This document shows positions 51,191 to 59,966 of a stretch of 64,000 nt of DNA, one piece after another; the first letter of the stretch is position 1; each line of letters starts with the position of its first letter. This stretch comes from Larkinella soli. GTDB taxonomy: Bacteria; Bacteroidota; Bacteroidia; Cytophagales; Spirosomataceae. The notes below the pieces were generated by a model that did no database searches, was not told the DNA's origin, and saw only the letters and a program-made list of their open reading frames with translations. The stretch lies in assembly GCF_003703975.1 (NCBI RefSeq), contig NZ_QTJY01000004.1, forward strand, positions 310,001-374,000, in the 5' to 3' direction. The position numbers and the translations under genes were made by a program.

Positions 51191-52649
51191 TCTGGCTGTT
51201 TCGGATCAGCGTCACATAAAACCGGATCATGTTCCGGTAGTCGTCGACCGGCATGCGCTCGTTCGTGCCGTGGATGGTCGGGATGCTGGCTTCGTCGGTC
51301 AGCATCGGCGAGAAGCGGTACACGTTCGGACAGATTCGCGCAAAATACTTCGAATCGGTGCCGCCCAGCACCAGAAACGGCGTCACCACGACCTCCGGGA
51401 AAACACTTTTGATCGTGCGGTGGAGCTTTGTAAAAGCCGGGTCGTCGGGATCGGAGAGGGGCGAAGGCTCCGTACTGGAAGCGCTCATGACCGTCACCTT
51501 CACCTGCTCGTTGTCGATCACCTCCTTCACCCGCTTCGTCACGCTCGCGATGCTTTCACCGGGCAGAATCCGGAAGTTGACCGTCGCCGTGGCATCGATG
51601 GGCAGGACGTTGTCTTTGGCTCCGGCTTTGAAAATGGTCGGGGCGGTGGTCGTGCGGATCAGCGCGTTGCCGGAATTGGTCTGCCCGATGATCCGCTTGA
51701 CGAGCGGGGCAAACAGCCAGTCGTTGGCAAACACCAGCCGCTGCCCGAACGACATCTCCGGGCCGGTATAGGCGAACATCTGGGCCAGACCCGCATCCAG
51801 CCGGGCCGGAAACGGGTTCTTCTGCAAACGGTCGACGGCCTCGGCCACCATGCCGATGCTGGTCTGCGGGGGCGGCATGGACGAGTGCCCCCCGCTCGCA
51901 ACGACCGTTAGTTCCAGGCTGACGTACCCTTTCTCACTGATGCCGACCAGCGCAACCGGTTTTTTCAAACCCGGTATGCCGTCGGTTTTGACCGTGCCGC
52001 CTTCGTCCAGCACGTATTCCAGATCAATATTCCGTTGTTTGAACGCTTTGGCGATGGCTTCGGCGCCCCGTTTCCCGAGTGTCTCCTCGTCCTGCCCGAA
52101 CGCCAGATACACTGTCCGCTCCGGCTGAAAACCGCCTTTCAGCAACCACTCGACCGCTTCACTGATCGCCATGACGCAGCCTTTGTCGTCGCGGGTGCCG
52201 CGGCCGTAGATGATTCCGCCGTCGACCCGGCCCGCAAACGGCGGTCGCGGCCACATCCGCTCGGTGCCCTGAATCACCGGCACGACGTCGTAATGGGCCA
52301 TCAGCAGGATGGGTTTCAACGCCGGGTTGCGGCCTTTCCATTCATACAGCAGGCCGTAGCGGTTGAAGGTTTCGAGCTTAAGCCGGCTGTGCATCAATGG
52401 AAATGACCGTTTCAGAAAAGCCCCGAAAGCCTCGAACTGGGTGGTATCGGTCAGCGAGTAGTCGGTGAAGGAGACGGTTCGGTAACGCAGGGCCTGGGCA
52501 AAACGGTCCACGGCCGAATCGCCGACCGCAACCGGGGGCGCCGGAGCGACGCCGGTCAGCTGCCGCGAAGAAAACCGGAACGTATTGATCACCAGGATAA
52601 CGGCCAGCAGGAAGAGACCGAGCAGGAACCAGCGGAGAAATTTCTTCAT
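51186..52649 (-). CDS. M20 family metallopeptidase, membrane-anchored (carboxypeptidase S-like)
   Basis: A 487-residue di-zinc peptidase with an N-terminal membrane anchor (about 4-26, FLRWFLLGLFLLAVILVINT). Metal ligands and the catalytic Glu are in LLMAHYDVVPV, YGRGTRDDKGCVMAISEAVEWLL and FGQDEETLGKRGAEAI; the last His ligand is in IPTIHGTNERM near the C-terminus. The dimerisation domain starts near LELTVVASGGHSSMPP. The layout matches yeast carboxypeptidase S/PM20D1 more than PepT, so it may hydrolyse peptides or N-acyl amino acids on the periplasmic side. It is convergent with tatC. Confidence 0.9.
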   Translation of the reverse strand: MKKFLRWFLLGLFLLAVILVINTFRFSSRQLTGVAPAPPVAVGDSAVDRFAQALRYRTVSFTDYSLTDTTQFEAFGAFLKRSFPLMHSRLKLETFNRYGLLYEWKGRNPALKPILLMAHYDVVPVIQGTERMWPRPPFAGRVDGGIIYGRGTRDDKGCVMAISEAVEWLLKGGFQPERTVYLAFGQDEETLGKRGAEAIAKAFKQRNIDLEYVLDEGGTVKTDGIPGLKKPVALVGISEKGYVSLELTVVASGGHSSMPPPQTSIGMVAEAVDRLQKNPFPARLDAGLAQMFAYTGPEMSFGQRLVFANDWLFAPLVKRIIGQTNSGNALIRTTTAPTIFKAGAKDNVLPIDATATVNFRILPGESIASVTKRVKEVIDNEQVKVTVMSASSTEPSPLSDPDDPAFTKLHRTIKSVFPEVVVTPFLVLGGTDSKYFARICPNVYRFSPMLTDEASIPTIHGTNERMPVDDYRNMIRFYVTLIRNSQN

Positions 52650-52672
52650 CGTAAATAACAGAGGGTCGGAGT

Positions 52673-54004
52673 TCAGATCATCCCGCGGGCTTTCAACTCC
52701 AGGTACTTATTGACGGTGTCGGCGGTCAGGTGCTGCGGGGCCGTCAGAATGGTCTGAATGCCGTATTGCTGAAGTTCTTTCACGATCAGCTTCTTCTCGT
52801 AGTAAAACTTTTCGGCAATCGTCTTCTGATAAATGGCTTCGGTGCTGTCGGCCGGACCGTCCAATAAACTTCTTAATTCGGTATTTTCAAAGAAAACGAC
52901 GATCAGCAGGTGGTCTTTTGCCAGACGCCGAAGATAAGGCAGCTGCCGGTGCAGGGCGTTGACGGTTTCAAAATTGGAAAACAGCAGCAGCAGGCTCCGC
53001 TGGCGGATGTGCGTCCGGACGCTCGTGTACAGGGCCTCATAATCCGACTCCAGAAACCGGGTTTTCTGCCGGTACAGGACTTCCAGAATCTTCTGCATGT
53101 GGCCCGGCCGGCGTTCGGCGACTACCGTCTGGCCGATTTTTTCGGAGAACGTCATCAGGCCCGCCCGATCCTGTTTCAGCAGCGCGATGTTGCTCAGGAC
53201 CAGCGAGGCATTGATGGCGTAATCGAGCAGGCTGAGCCCCTCGAACGGCGATTTCATGACCCGTCCCTTGTCGATCAGGCAATAGACGGCCTGCGATTTT
53301 TCCTCCTGAAAGGCATTGACCATCAGGTCGCTCCGGCGGGCGGTGGCTTTCCAGTTGATCGTCCGGACGTCGTCCCCCCGGGTATAGGCCCGCACCTGCT
53401 CGAACTCCATGCTGTGACCGATCCGGCGCACCTTCTTGATGCCCAGCTCGGTCAGGCGGTTCGTGATCGCCAGCAGTTCGTATTGCCGCATCTGGAGAAA
53501 AGAAGGGTAAACCGCCACCTGCTTGTCCTGGGAAAACTGAAACCGGCGTTTCAGCAGCCGCAGGGGCGTCATGACGTAGATGTTCAGCGCTCCGAAGCCG
53601 TATTCTCCCCTTCGGATGGGCCGCAGTTCGTACCGGATGGCAGTGGTTTCGTTGGGGTTAAGGGCGGCCTGAAACAGAACGTCGCGTTTCTGAAACTGGA
53701 CCGGTATTTCGTCGATTACCTCCAGATGAACCCGGAACGGATAACGGCTTTCGAGGTAGATCGTCAGCGGGTTGTCGTCCCCGTTCGACAGCCGGTCGGG
53801 CACCTCCCGGCGGGCAAAAACTGAACTCCGCCCCCGAAAGAGCAGTACGGCTTCCAGCACCAGCACGGCCGCGAGTACCGCCAGCGCCAGCTTTACCGGA
53901 GCAAACAGGGCCGGCACCAGATAGGCCGTGATGAACAGCAGGATAAAGCCGGTCAGGGCCATCCAGACGCGTGTGGAAACATACAGGGAGCGGAAAAATC
54001 GCAC
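52673..54004 (-). CDS. DUF58 domain protein
   Basis: A 443-residue membrane protein with two helices near residues 13-52 and a DUF58 domain, marked by GDDVRTINWKATARRSDLMVN around residue 215 and followed by a von Willebrand-A-like core (AVYCLIDKGRVMK). DUF58 proteins are paired with MoxR AAA ATPases and are thought to form chaperone complexes in the cell envelope. It lies downstream of the MoxR gene on the minus strand, separated by 29 bases, in the position expected for such clusters. No experiment defines the substrate. Confidence 0.92.
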   Translation of the reverse strand: MRFFRSLYVSTRVWMALTGFILLFITAYLVPALFAPVKLALAVLAAVLVLEAVLLFRGRSSVFARREVPDRLSNGDDNPLTIYLESRYPFRVHLEVIDEIPVQFQKRDVLFQAALNPNETTAIRYELRPIRRGEYGFGALNIYVMTPLRLLKRRFQFSQDKQVAVYPSFLQMRQYELLAITNRLTELGIKKVRRIGHSMEFEQVRAYTRGDDVRTINWKATARRSDLMVNAFQEEKSQAVYCLIDKGRVMKSPFEGLSLLDYAINASLVLSNIALLKQDRAGLMTFSEKIGQTVVAERRPGHMQKILEVLYRQKTRFLESDYEALYTSVRTHIRQRSLLLLFSNFETVNALHRQLPYLRRLAKDHLLIVVFFENTELRSLLDGPADSTEAIYQKTIAEKFYYEKKLIVKELQQYGIQTILTAPQHLTADTVNKYLELKARGMI

Positions 54005-54033
54005 GGCAGCCGGGGAAAATAGTGACAGATAAA

Positions 54034-55008
54034 TTACCGCGGTACCTCGATCTTCTGAAGCACCTGCGCAATCACTTCGTCGGCGGTGCCGCCCTCCATT
54101 TCGCGCTCGGGGGTCAGCAGGATGCGGTGACGAAGCACCGGCCCGGCCAGTTCCTGAACGTCTTCGGGCGTCACAAAATCCCGGCCCCGGAGGGTGGCGA
54201 GGGCCTTCGAACTGTTCAGCAGCGCCACCGAAGCCCGGGGAGAGGCACCCAGAAAAAGGGATTTATTGCTGCGCGTGCTCTGAACGATCTGCGCAATGTA
54301 TTCGAGCACTTTGTCTTCCACATGGACCTGATGCACCTGCGACCGCAATGCCTGAAGCTGGCCGGCGGTCAGGGCGGGCTGAACGGCCTCCACGCCGTCG
54401 GTGAGGTGACGGCGCTCATGGTGCCCCCGCAGAATGTCGATCTCTTCGTTCAGATTCGGATAGCCGACCACCACCTTGAATAGAAACCGGTCGAGCTGGG
54501 CCTCCGGCAGCCGGTAGGTGCCTTCCTGCTCGACGGGATTCTGGGTCGCCAGCACCAGAAACGGCTCTTCCAGCCGGTAGGTGACGCCGTCGTTGGTCAC
54601 CTGACGCTCTTCCATGACCTCGAAAAGGGCCGCCTGCGTTTTGGCCGGGGCGCGGTTGATCTCGTCGATCAGGACGAGGTTGGCGAAAATAGGCCCCCGG
54701 CGGTATTCGAACTCGGTGGATTTCGGGTTGAAGATCGACGTCCCGAGCACGTCGGACGGCATCAGGTCGGGTGTGAACTGGATGCGGCTGAAATCCACCG
54801 CGATGGTTTTTGCCAGTAATTTGGCCGTCAGGGTTTTGGCAACGCCCGGCACGCCCTCGATCAGCACATGGCCGTCGGAGAGAAGCGCCGTCAGCAGCAG
54901 ATCTATGGTGGCCTGCTGACCGACGATGACCCGGCCGATTTCGGTCCGGATGCCTTCGACGGCGGTTTTGAGTTCGGTTAAGTCCAGACGGCTTTCAAAA
55001 GATGACAT
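54034..55008 (-). CDS. MoxR family AAA ATPase
   Basis: A 324-residue AAA+ ATPase with Walker A GVPGVAKT (52-59), Walker B LVLIDEINRAP (111-121), sensor I in LATQNPVEQEGTYRLPEAQLDRFLFK and a C-terminal lid (SPRASVALLNSSKALATLRGRDFVTPEDV). MoxR enzymes use ATP to remodel or mature partner proteins with VWA domains; the usual partner DUF58 gene is next. The whole region 52673-59803 is one gene cluster of this type. The client is unknown. Confidence 0.96.
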   Translation of the reverse strand: MSSFESRLDLTELKTAVEGIRTEIGRVIVGQQATIDLLLTALLSDGHVLIEGVPGVAKTLTAKLLAKTIAVDFSRIQFTPDLMPSDVLGTSIFNPKSTEFEYRRGPIFANLVLIDEINRAPAKTQAALFEVMEERQVTNDGVTYRLEEPFLVLATQNPVEQEGTYRLPEAQLDRFLFKVVVGYPNLNEEIDILRGHHERRHLTDGVEAVQPALTAGQLQALRSQVHQVHVEDKVLEYIAQIVQSTRSNKSLFLGASPRASVALLNSSKALATLRGRDFVTPEDVQELAGPVLRHRILLTPEREMEGGTADEVIAQVLQKIEVPR

Positions 55009-55058
55009 ACATTCCGTGATTTAAAGGCAGCGGTCGGCGTTTCACAGCCCCGGTGCGC

Positions 55059-56252
55059 CTACATTTTAGCGTATTTATAGAAATTTTCAATCAGGCGGTT
55101 CAATTCAAGTAAATCATATTCGCTCAGCCGCGACTGCTGCCGGGCGAAAGCGATCCGGCGGAACAGCTCGTGAACGTCTTCTTCCGGCACCCCGCTTTTC
55201 CGCGACAGCGCCTGTTTGAACGCTTCGTCCGGGAAGGAGGTATTCAGGCCATATTGCTCCCGCACGAAGGTCAGGAAATACTGAATTTTCTTCTGAGCCA
55301 GGTTATCGTGATCCCCCCGCTGGAAATACAGCCGCCCTACCGTCTGCACGAATTCGAGCGAGGTGTTTCTCAGTGGTTCGACCACCGGTATTACCCGCTG
55401 GGTGCGTTTCCCGGCAAAGACGGCGTACAGGAGCAGCCCGGCCAGGCTCAGGTAATAGGCCCAGGCCAGGGGCGGGCGGCTCAGGGCATACCGCAGCGTG
55501 GATTGTTCGTCCTCGCTGAACCGGCCCTGTTTCTGGTATTCGTCCCAGTAGGTCGGCACCGGGGGCAGGTAGGAAAGCGCCCGGTAGGCGTACTCCTCCG
55601 TCGGTCGGTCGAGGAGGTAATAATTCGTGAAGGCCAGCGGCAGGTTGTGGATGTAAATAGCCCCCTTTCCGTAGGTGATCTTCAGAAAGACGGGTTCGTT
55701 GCGGGCGTTCCGGCCCAGCACGGTAATGTTTGACGGATTTTTAATTTTCAGATAGTTGCGGCCGTCGTCGTGCCGGAAGTGGTAATCGGCCGGTGATCGC
55801 AGGGCAGGGTTGGAGAAATTGACGCCCAGCGTCGTATCGCGGAGGGTCGGCATTTTCAGGTCGGCCGTGAAACCGAGTACCGACGCCAGCGAATCCGGAA
55901 ATTCGTAGGCCGACAGAAATACCTGGTTGCCCTCCCGAACGTACGTCAGCAGCTTCTCCCGGTCGAAACGGCTGAATTTCACAGCATGGCAGATGAAGAT
56001 GTAATTGCTCCGGGGCGGCCGCTTCGTGTCCGAAAGATGATTGTAGACCGGCATCCTTACCTGAGTGACCGGCGCCCCGTTCATGACCTCCGGCAACACT
56101 TCATACACCACCCGCGCTCCGAACGGAATCCGGTCTTTGTTCATGTAGGTCGGCGTCCAGTCGATGGGTTTCGGGCGGTAGTATTCAAACAACCCGTAGG
56201 CCACCAGGGTCAGGACGAAAATGAGGAGGTATCGGTTGGGTTTCAGGACCAT
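55059..56252 (-). CDS. DUF4350 domain membrane protein
   Basis: A 397-residue protein with an N-terminal anchor (LLIFVLTLVAYGLFEYY) and a second helix near residues 262-280 (AWAYYLSLAGLLLYAVFAGK). Between them is a DUF4350 domain (about 40-225, with SDTKRPPRSNYIFICHAVKF and FDREKLLTYVREGNQVFLSAYEF) with an alpha/beta fold resembling class I glutamine amidotransferases without their active site. The C-terminal third is a helical cytoplasmic region. DUF4350 genes are a fixed part of MoxR clusters in this phylum and in actinobacteria. No activity is known. Confidence 0.85.
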   Translation of the reverse strand: MVLKPNRYLLIFVLTLVAYGLFEYYRPKPIDWTPTYMNKDRIPFGARVVYEVLPEVMNGAPVTQVRMPVYNHLSDTKRPPRSNYIFICHAVKFSRFDREKLLTYVREGNQVFLSAYEFPDSLASVLGFTADLKMPTLRDTTLGVNFSNPALRSPADYHFRHDDGRNYLKIKNPSNITVLGRNARNEPVFLKITYGKGAIYIHNLPLAFTNYYLLDRPTEEYAYRALSYLPPVPTYWDEYQKQGRFSEDEQSTLRYALSRPPLAWAYYLSLAGLLLYAVFAGKRTQRVIPVVEPLRNTSLEFVQTVGRLYFQRGDHDNLAQKKIQYFLTFVREQYGLNTSFPDEAFKQALSRKSGVPEEDVHELFRRIAFARQQSRLSEYDLLELNRLIENFYKYAKM

Positions 56253-56277
56253 GTCGGCATTGGGTCAGGCGGCTTGC

Positions 56278-57060
56278 TTATCGGTCGGCCGGAGAAGCCT
56301 GAAAGGCGTGGTTAAATCGTCGGAACGTCTCCCGCAGTTCAGCGAACTGCTCCCCGGATACCGGAAAGTCGCCGTACCAGACGTATTCGAAGCGGGTCGT
56401 CAGCTGCTCGAAATCGGCCTGCAGGGGTGACGCCCCCAGTTCGTAGACGTAGCTGCGGTTGGTCTTGTTCGGCTGCCAGTCGATCAGCCGGCGGTCGGTC
56501 AGGTTTTTCAGGGTCCGGAGATACAGCAGCCGCACGGCCAGCCGGTAATTGGCCTGCTGCACGGCCTCGTCGATGGCGGCTCCGAAATCCATTTCATGAA
56601 TGTTCTCGGTCAAGGTTTCATAGCCCAGGGGACGGCTTCGCGACGCTTTAAAGACAAACCCCAGGATCTGGGCTTTGATCAGCAGCCAGACTGCTCCACC
56701 GGCCAGAACCGCCAGGATCACATACTGCCAGAAGTTCTCATACGACTCACTGGCGAAAAACCGGGCGATTTTCCGAAAGAACCAGTTCCAGAACTTATCC
56801 CACAGGCTGTCCGTGGGCTGAACATCCTGCCCGTAGTGATAATCCCGGTCGTTGCGGTAGGTATCGAGACGGCCGGGTGCCGGTCGACGGACGCGGACCG
56901 GCCCCTGATCGTCGGGAGCCGCCCGGCTCTCCGCCGTCTGCGGGGCCGCCGGCTCCTGCGCGCGGCCGGGTGAGGTAACCAGCAGGAGCAGAATCAGCAG
57001 CCCTGCCGGGAGCGCCGGGAAAGCGAGCGTGAGCCGGAAGCGGTCAGAACTCTCCTTCAT
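56278..57060 (-). CDS. DUF4129 domain membrane protein
   Basis: The start at 57060 gives 260 residues and overlaps the stop of the upstream membrane gene by 17 bases; the earlier start at 57093 is possible. It has a signal peptide or anchor (LPAGLLILLLLVTSPGRAQ), a variable periplasmic part, one membrane helix near 120-142 (NFWQYVILAVLAGGAVWLLIK) and the C-terminal DUF4129 domain (AVQQANYRLAVRLLYLRTLKNLTDRRLIDW, ELGASPLQADFEQLTTRFEYVWYG). In some genomes this domain is fused to transglutaminases; here it stands alone. It is one gene of the MoxR/DUF58 cluster. Confidence 0.85.
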   Translation of the reverse strand: MKESSDRFRLTLAFPALPAGLLILLLLVTSPGRAQEPAAPQTAESRAAPDDQGPVRVRRPAPGRLDTYRNDRDYHYGQDVQPTDSLWDKFWNWFFRKIARFFASESYENFWQYVILAVLAGGAVWLLIKAQILGFVFKASRSRPLGYETLTENIHEMDFGAAIDEAVQQANYRLAVRLLYLRTLKNLTDRRLIDWQPNKTNRSYVYELGASPLQADFEQLTTRFEYVWYGDFPVSGEQFAELRETFRRFNHAFQASPADR

Positions 57061-57916
57061 CCGCTGACTGAGTTTTGGATGGAGCCGTTCCAATGCTTTC
57101 GATGGCCGAGAGCATGCCTTTGCCTTCCCGTTTTTCGACGAGGTTGAAATATTGAAAGCCGAGGGCGAGCGCCATCAGAGACGACACCAGGGCGCTGCCC
57201 ACGGTGCTGATGACGCTGGTCAGGATGTTGACGAAAGTCGGAACTTCGGGCAGAACCTTCATACCGTTCAGGGCGCTCACGACCGCCACCGGCAGGCTGA
57301 AGGCGATACCGAGGATGTAGGTGATCATGCTCAGGATGATGATCAGCCCGAACGTCGACCACCAATGGTCGCGGATCAGGTCGAAGCAGCGGCCCATGAA
57401 CCGGACGGGCGTCTGGTTTTCGAACACCACCACGACCACCGCCAGCGAAAACACGACGGCGAAATAAATACCGGGAAGGAGGAAGAACAGCATCCCGACG
57501 AAGATCAGAACGGCGGAAATGAAAGCCGCTCCCAACGCGCCCACGAGCGACTGCTTCACTTCCGACCAGACGTCGGCCACCTCCACCGGCCCGCCCTGCG
57601 TCCGGTCGTACACCTTCAGGTGGCCGTAGACGGTGAGGTAAACGAACAGGGTCGTCAGCAGGGAGAAGAAAATGGTCAGGAGCATCACCACGCCCCCGCT
57701 TCCGGGAGCGATCACCCCGAAATAGTCGTCACCGATCCGCGTGCCCCGGCTGAAAATTTCCGACAGCGGCATCAAACCCGATCCGATGCCGGCCAGCAGC
57801 GCCACCGGTCCGGCGATGGACAACAGAGCCGCTCCGAGACTGCGGGCCTGCTGTACGGCGTACTGAAAGGTTGCGTTGATCTTCTCTCCGAAGTCACGCT
57901 GTTGAAAAAGAATCAT
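57044..57916 (-). CDS. Integral membrane protein, tandem paralogue 1 of the MoxR cluster
   Basis: A 290-residue protein with about six membrane helices. Near the N-terminus it has QRDFGEKINATFQYAVQQARSLG, and its C-terminus ends with a soluble stretch containing MLSAIESIGTAP. The next gene upstream shares both end motifs and the general helix pattern. I do not recognise a family with certainty; the layout resembles membrane domains of glycerophosphodiester phosphodiesterase-type or stator-like proteins. It overlaps the DUF4129 gene. A scaffold or substrate of the MoxR system is inferred. Confidence 0.7.
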   Translation of the reverse strand: MILFQQRDFGEKINATFQYAVQQARSLGAALLSIAGPVALLAGIGSGLMPLSEIFSRGTRIGDDYFGVIAPGSGGVVMLLTIFFSLLTTLFVYLTVYGHLKVYDRTQGGPVEVADVWSEVKQSLVGALGAAFISAVLIFVGMLFFLLPGIYFAVVFSLAVVVVVFENQTPVRFMGRCFDLIRDHWWSTFGLIIILSMITYILGIAFSLPVAVVSALNGMKVLPEVPTFVNILTSVISTVGSALVSSLMALALGFQYFNLVEKREGKGMLSAIESIGTAPSKTQSADEGEF

Positions 57917-57920
57917 AAAA

Positions 57921-58805
57921 TCAGGTGGTTACGTCTTCCTGAGAAGCGGTGTCGGAATGGGCCCGGGTACCGATGCTTTCAATGTCGTCGAGCAGACCGG
58001 TGCCCTCTTTCAGATCGAGCAGATGAAAATAATGCAGGGCGATGGCCATATGCAAGGGGGCGGACACCAGCGACCGGATCAGGATCAGCAGCGACTGGGA
58101 GAGGATGAACAGAACCGGGTGGATCCGGGCAGTTCCGGCCGTCAGCAGCCCCAGCGGAATCCCGATGCCGTTGGAGAGGACGATCTGGATCAGGAGCATC
58201 ACCAGCAGCAGCCCGCCCGTTTCCCACCAGTGGCCGCGAACGAGTTCGAAACACCGGCGGATGGCCTCGCCCGCGCTTAGGTCCTCCCGCATGACGACGA
58301 TCGTCCCGAGCGACAGCACCACCGCCAGATAAATACCCGGCACGAACAGAAACAGGGCGCCGGCCAGGACCAGTACGAACGATGCGACCGAGGTCAGAAA
58401 CACCTGCAGAAAATCGACTTCCAGCCACGACCAGATGCCTTTGACGGTGATTGGCTCGTCGGGCCGTTCTTCGTAACTCAGCAGATGCCGGTAGACGACC
58501 ATCGCCACCAGCAGGTTGTTGAGCAGCGTGAAAAACAGGATGGCCCAGAACGACGGAGCGGTATAGCTGAAGCTGAGAACGCCCCAGCCTCCCAGGCCGG
58601 TCCTGCTGTACCGCCGGTGAACCAGCGAATCGACCAGGCCTGTCTGGAATATTCGGGTAGCGATACTGGTAGCCAGCGCCAGGGGACCGGCAATGGCCAG
58701 GATGGCCAGACCCAGCGAGCGGTAATGCCGTACGATGTACTGAAAGGCGGTGTTGACCTTCTGGCCGAAATCGCGCTGGCGGTGGAGTTGAAAAGAGCCA
58801 TTCAT
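57921..58805 (-). CDS. Integral membrane protein, tandem paralogue 2 of the MoxR cluster
   Basis: A 294-residue multi-helix membrane protein. Shared with the previous entry are RQRDFGQKVNTAFQYIVRHY followed by RSLG, an IAGPLAL segment, a GHWWETGGLLLVMLL region and a C-terminal GLLDDIESIGT. The two genes are four bases apart and probably arose by tandem duplication; sequence outside these anchors has drifted far. About six hydrophobic segments are visible. Function is unknown, and its conservation in the MoxR cluster suggests a joint role with its neighbour, perhaps as a heterodimer. Confidence 0.7.
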   Translation of the reverse strand: MNGSFQLHRQRDFGQKVNTAFQYIVRHYRSLGLAILAIAGPLALATSIATRIFQTGLVDSLVHRRYSRTGLGGWGVLSFSYTAPSFWAILFFTLLNNLLVAMVVYRHLLSYEERPDEPITVKGIWSWLEVDFLQVFLTSVASFVLVLAGALFLFVPGIYLAVVLSLGTIVVMREDLSAGEAIRRCFELVRGHWWETGGLLLVMLLIQIVLSNGIGIPLGLLTAGTARIHPVLFILSQSLLILIRSLVSAPLHMAIALHYFHLLDLKEGTGLLDDIESIGTRAHSDTASQEDVTT

Positions 58806-58849
58806 ATCAGGTGTGGTTGGGGCCGGCCGGAAACGTTTCCAGCCCGGCC

Positions 58850-59803
58850 TCAGGTTTTCTTTCCGAGCCGGATCGGATACAGGATAAAGTACCAGATGAT
58901 AAAAGCCGCCGAAGCCAGGATGATGGCCAGACTGGCGGCCGGGGGGAGCGGCAGGCGGGTCACGAAGCTTTCGAGGAAGCCGGCGGAGATGAAGATCGGA
59001 ACCAGCCCGATCACGATTTTCAGCCCCTGTTTCGCCCCCCGCCGGAACGATTCCAGCCGGGAATACGTGCCGGGGAAGAGCAGGCTGTTGCCGAGCGTCA
59101 GACCGGCCGCCCCCGCAATGACGATGGCCGAAATTTCCAGCGTTCCGTGAATCCAGACCGTCAGCAGGGCTTTGGTCAGCAGGCCCCGTTCATAAAAGAA
59201 ATACTGGAAGGCACCCAGCATGATGCCGTTCCGGAACAGCACCGTAAGCGTGCCGAGCGAAGCAAAAAGTCCCATTACGAAGGCCATGAACGCCACCCGG
59301 ATGTTATTGATCGTGATGCCCAGAAACATGGTGGCTTGCCCTCCGCTTTTGTATACTGCCAGCGGGTCGCCCTTGCGGATGTTTTCCAGCGTCATATTGA
59401 CGTAGTCGTCGCCCAGGATCAGCCGGACGAACGTATCGTCATTGGCCGCCGAAACCCAGCCCAGTGCCCCGGCCACCGTAAACACCACGAACGACACCAG
59501 CAGCAGCCGGTGCGACTGCCGGAACAGCCGCGGAAGTTCATATTTCCAGAAGCTCACAAACCGGCCGCGTTCCTCGCGCTTGTTGTGCATCAGCCGCCGA
59601 TGCATCCCGGAGGTCAGCCCGTTGAGGTAGCGCGTCACCGGCGAGTTGGGGTAAAACGTGCGGGCGTAGGAAAGGTCGTCGGTCAGCTCGATGAAGTGTC
59701 CGGTCAGCACGTCGGGGTCCTGGCGGTCGCGGGTGGTCGCCGGTGCATTTTCGATTTCCTTCCACTTATCGGTATTTCGTTTGATGAAAACAGCTTCCCG
59801 CAT
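58850..59803 (-). CDS. SpoIIM family membrane protein
   Basis: A 317-residue protein with a soluble N-terminal region (1-105) and about six membrane helices. The family pattern is visible in FLGITINNIRVAFMAFVMGLFASLGTLTVLFRNGIMLGAF and in WIHGTLEISAIVIAGAAGLTLG, where HGxxEIxAI is the SpoIIM signature. In spore formers SpoIIM recruits peptidoglycan hydrolases; here no sporulation genes exist, and the homologue is the usual first gene of the MoxR/DUF58 cluster. It starts 44 bases upstream of the first tandem membrane gene. Confidence 0.92.
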   Translation of the reverse strand: MREAVFIKRNTDKWKEIENAPATTRDRQDPDVLTGHFIELTDDLSYARTFYPNSPVTRYLNGLTSGMHRRLMHNKREERGRFVSFWKYELPRLFRQSHRLLLVSFVVFTVAGALGWVSAANDDTFVRLILGDDYVNMTLENIRKGDPLAVYKSGGQATMFLGITINNIRVAFMAFVMGLFASLGTLTVLFRNGIMLGAFQYFFYERGLLTKALLTVWIHGTLEISAIVIAGAAGLTLGNSLLFPGTYSRLESFRRGAKQGLKIVIGLVPIFISAGFLESFVTRLPLPPAASLAIILASAAFIIWYFILYPIRLGKKT

Positions 59804-59966
59804 AACGATCCTGAGGCCGGTGATGGCAGAGACATAAATTGGCAGATTCTGCTATTATTTCAAAGATCAGGAAGCAAAAGCAGCGAAAATTTTGAAATTT
59901 TGTAATCGGTCGGGGCATTCCTCCGGTGGAAGCTCCGGCCAGACATCCACTTTAACCAACCCGGTT

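Noticed and set aside
58811-59905. A 364-codon plus-strand frame opposite the SpoIIM-like gene
   Set aside because: Very rich in Gln, Arg, His and Pro with no domain; typical antisense artefact. The SpoIIM signature is on the minus strand.
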